In this document: positions 63,048 through 64,000 of the stretch, in pieces
How the letters are laid out: every line of letters begins with the position of its first letter
How positions within the stretch are numbered: position 1 is the stretch's first letter
Assembly: GCF_001894985.1 (NCBI RefSeq)
Contig: NZ_BCXG01000008.1
Span: forward strand, 62,001-126,000
Direction of reading: 5' to 3'
Length of the DNA stretch: 64,000 nucleotides
From: Rhodococcus tukisamuensis NBRC 100609
Lineage (GTDB): Bacteria > Actinomycetota > Actinomycetes > Mycobacteriales > Mycobacteriaceae
Program-made: the position numbers and the translations under genes
The notes under the pieces: model-generated
Database searches by the model: none
What the model was told of the DNA's origin: nothing
What the model saw: only the letters and a program-made list of their open reading frames with translations

Positions 63048-63866
63048 ATGGCCGGACAACCACGCGAGCCGGGGCGGACCACGACCTCCCGTGTGCTGGC
63101 GATCCTCGAGACCTTCGAATCCGCGCCGGGGCCGCTGCAGCTGACCGACATCGCGACCACTGCGGGACTGCCGCTCAGCACGGTGCACCGCCTCGTCGCC
63201 GAGCTCGAGCAGTGGGGTGCACTTCAGCGCGGTCCGGACGGGCGCTATCAGGTGGGCATCCGGCTGTGGGAGATCGGCCAGAATGCCGGCCGGCGGCTGC
63301 GCGACATCGTTCACCCGCCGCTCCAGGACCTGTTCGACCTGACGCACGAGACCGTCCACTTCGCCGTCCGGCGCGGCACCGAAGTCATCTACGTGGACCG
63401 GATCTACGGCAGCCGCCGGGTGCCGCGGATTGCCCGGGTCGGCGCCCGGCTCCCGCTGCACCCGACGGCCGTCGGCAAGGTCCTTCTCGCCTACGAGGAG
63501 GACTGGTTCCGCGAGGCCTACCTGGCACACGCGCTCGAACGGCGGTCGCGCTACACGATCACCGACCCACGTCGCCTCGCTCGTGAGCTGGAGGTCGTGC
63601 GCGAGGACGGGTATGCACAGACTCAGGAGGAGATCGCACTCGGGCTCTGTTCGGTGGCGGTGCCGGTGCGCGCGCCCCGGGGCGACGTCGTCGCGGCCGT
63701 CGGCATCGTGTTGCCCAGCGTGCGCTTCGCCGAGATCCCGCGGTTCCTCCCCTCGATGCGGGGGACGGTCGTCCGGCTCGAGAAGCTCTTTCGCGGCCTT
63801 CCTCAGCCTGTTGAACAGGCAATTCGAACCTTCTGGCTCGGCTCTTCCGTTGAACGGAAGCAATAG
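63048..63866 (+). CDS. IclR family transcriptional regulator
   Basis: A 272-residue IclR regulator. The N-terminal winged helix (TSRVLAILETFESAPGPLQL, ATTAGLPLSTVHRLVAELEQ) is followed by the ligand domain (HETVHFAVRRGTEVIYVDRI, GARLPLHPTAVGKVLLAY, LCSVAVPVRAPRGDVVAAVG). IclR proteins in this group (PcaR/PobR) often control aromatic-acid catabolism. ATG at 63048 follows GAGG at 5 nt; GTG at 63042 would add two residues. Its target is likely the gene starting at 63921. Confidence 0.88.
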   Translation: MAGQPREPGRTTTSRVLAILETFESAPGPLQLTDIATTAGLPLSTVHRLVAELEQWGALQRGPDGRYQVGIRLWEIGQNAGRRLRDIVHPPLQDLFDLTHETVHFAVRRGTEVIYVDRIYGSRRVPRIARVGARLPLHPTAVGKVLLAYEEDWFREAYLAHALERRSRYTITDPRRLARELEVVREDGYAQTQEEIALGLCSVAVPVRAPRGDVVAAVGIVLPSVRFAEIPRFLPSMRGTVVRLEKLFRGLPQPVEQAIRTFWLGSSVERKQ

Positions 63867-63920
63867 CTAGGTCGGTTGCCCGCGGCGCGAGAGGGTGGTC
63901 TCCATCACAAGGAGGATTGC

Positions 63921-64000
63921 ATGGAGACCAGTATCACCGCCCCGTCTCGGGGGTCGGCTCACGGGGACGGCCTGCTCGGCCGCGACGTGTCGGCATTCGT
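63921..64000 (+). CDS. Start of an unidentified gene, cut by window end
   Basis: Only 26 residues are visible (METSITAPSRGSAHGDGLLG then RDVSAFV). AAGGAGG at 6 nt before the ATG makes the start convincing. It follows the IclR regulator by 54 nt and may be controlled by it. The family cannot be told. Confidence 0.6.
   Translation, partial: METSITAPSRGSAHGDGLLGRDVSAF

Overview
The window is high-GC DNA with strongly GC-biased third codon positions. It looks like a chromosomal segment of a mycolic-acid-producing actinobacterium of the order Mycobacteriales, most like Rhodococcus, Nocardia or Gordonia. The main evidence is a long block (about 28.9-62.7 kb) whose gene order, as I remember it, follows the Mycobacterium tuberculosis Rv2478c-Rv2457c block: single-strand binding protein, EttA, the 180-kDa type NAD-glutamate dehydrogenase, a hotdog thioesterase, a conserved hypothetical protein, alpha-glucosidase, GlbO, an HNH protein, two respiratory-supercomplex accessory proteins, PepN, the mycothiol-dependent thiol oxidoreductase (Rv2466c type), RpiB, Nei, trigger factor, ClpP1, ClpP2 and ClpX. 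No database search was possible. Family names come from motifs and remembered homologs.

Layout. 0-7.5 kb: end of a HerA/DUF853-type ATPase, then minus-strand metabolic genes (acyl-CoA ligase, stand-alone diaminopimelate decarboxylase, SDR, 2,4-dienoyl-CoA reductase with a PadR repressor). 7.6-15.4 kb: GDSL lipase, MFS transporter, DUF4203-like membrane protein coupled to an alpha/beta hydrolase, PucR-type regulator, EEP-fold protein and two TetR regulators. 15.4-18.2 kb: a lipid-desaturation locus, with a FabR/DesT-like TetR divergent from ferredoxin reductase, acyl desaturase and a small protein. 18.3-22.2 kb: small and secreted hypothetical proteins and a coupled pair of membrane-anchored proteins, the second a beta-propeller.

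22.2-23.8 kb is an accessory island beside tRNA-Arg(TCT). It holds gene fragments and, most strikingly, a tandem array of tiny Trp-rich ORFs. Four end in a C-x-L-G-G-x-C type motif, and three have near-perfect anti-16S Shine-Dalgarno sites. The array closes with a 16-bp hairpin. This is the best candidate for something undescribed.

24-32 kb: CopD/CtaG copper and cytochrome-oxidase assembly protein, threonine-dehydratase-like enzyme, MpaB-type oxygenase with divergent TetR, SSB, and two tandem secreted lipases. 32-49 kb is the conserved block. 49-52.6 kb is an inserted regulon (TetR, luciferase-like monooxygenase, alcohol dehydrogenase, small divergent gene) with three matching palindromic operators. 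52.6-53.4 kb holds an IS5-type transposase remnant and a small secreted protein. 53.4-62.8 kb returns to conserved genes (M48 peptidase, rpiB, nei, dinB with a LexA-like box, tRNA-Gly, tRNA-Pro, tig, clpP1, clpP2, clpX). The right edge has a thiolase remnant, an IclR regulator and the start of another gene.

Recurring themes are start codons placed 6-9 nt after a -10 box (leaderless transcripts), dispersed GC-rich palindromes just after stop codons, and translational coupling through ATGA/GTGA overlaps.
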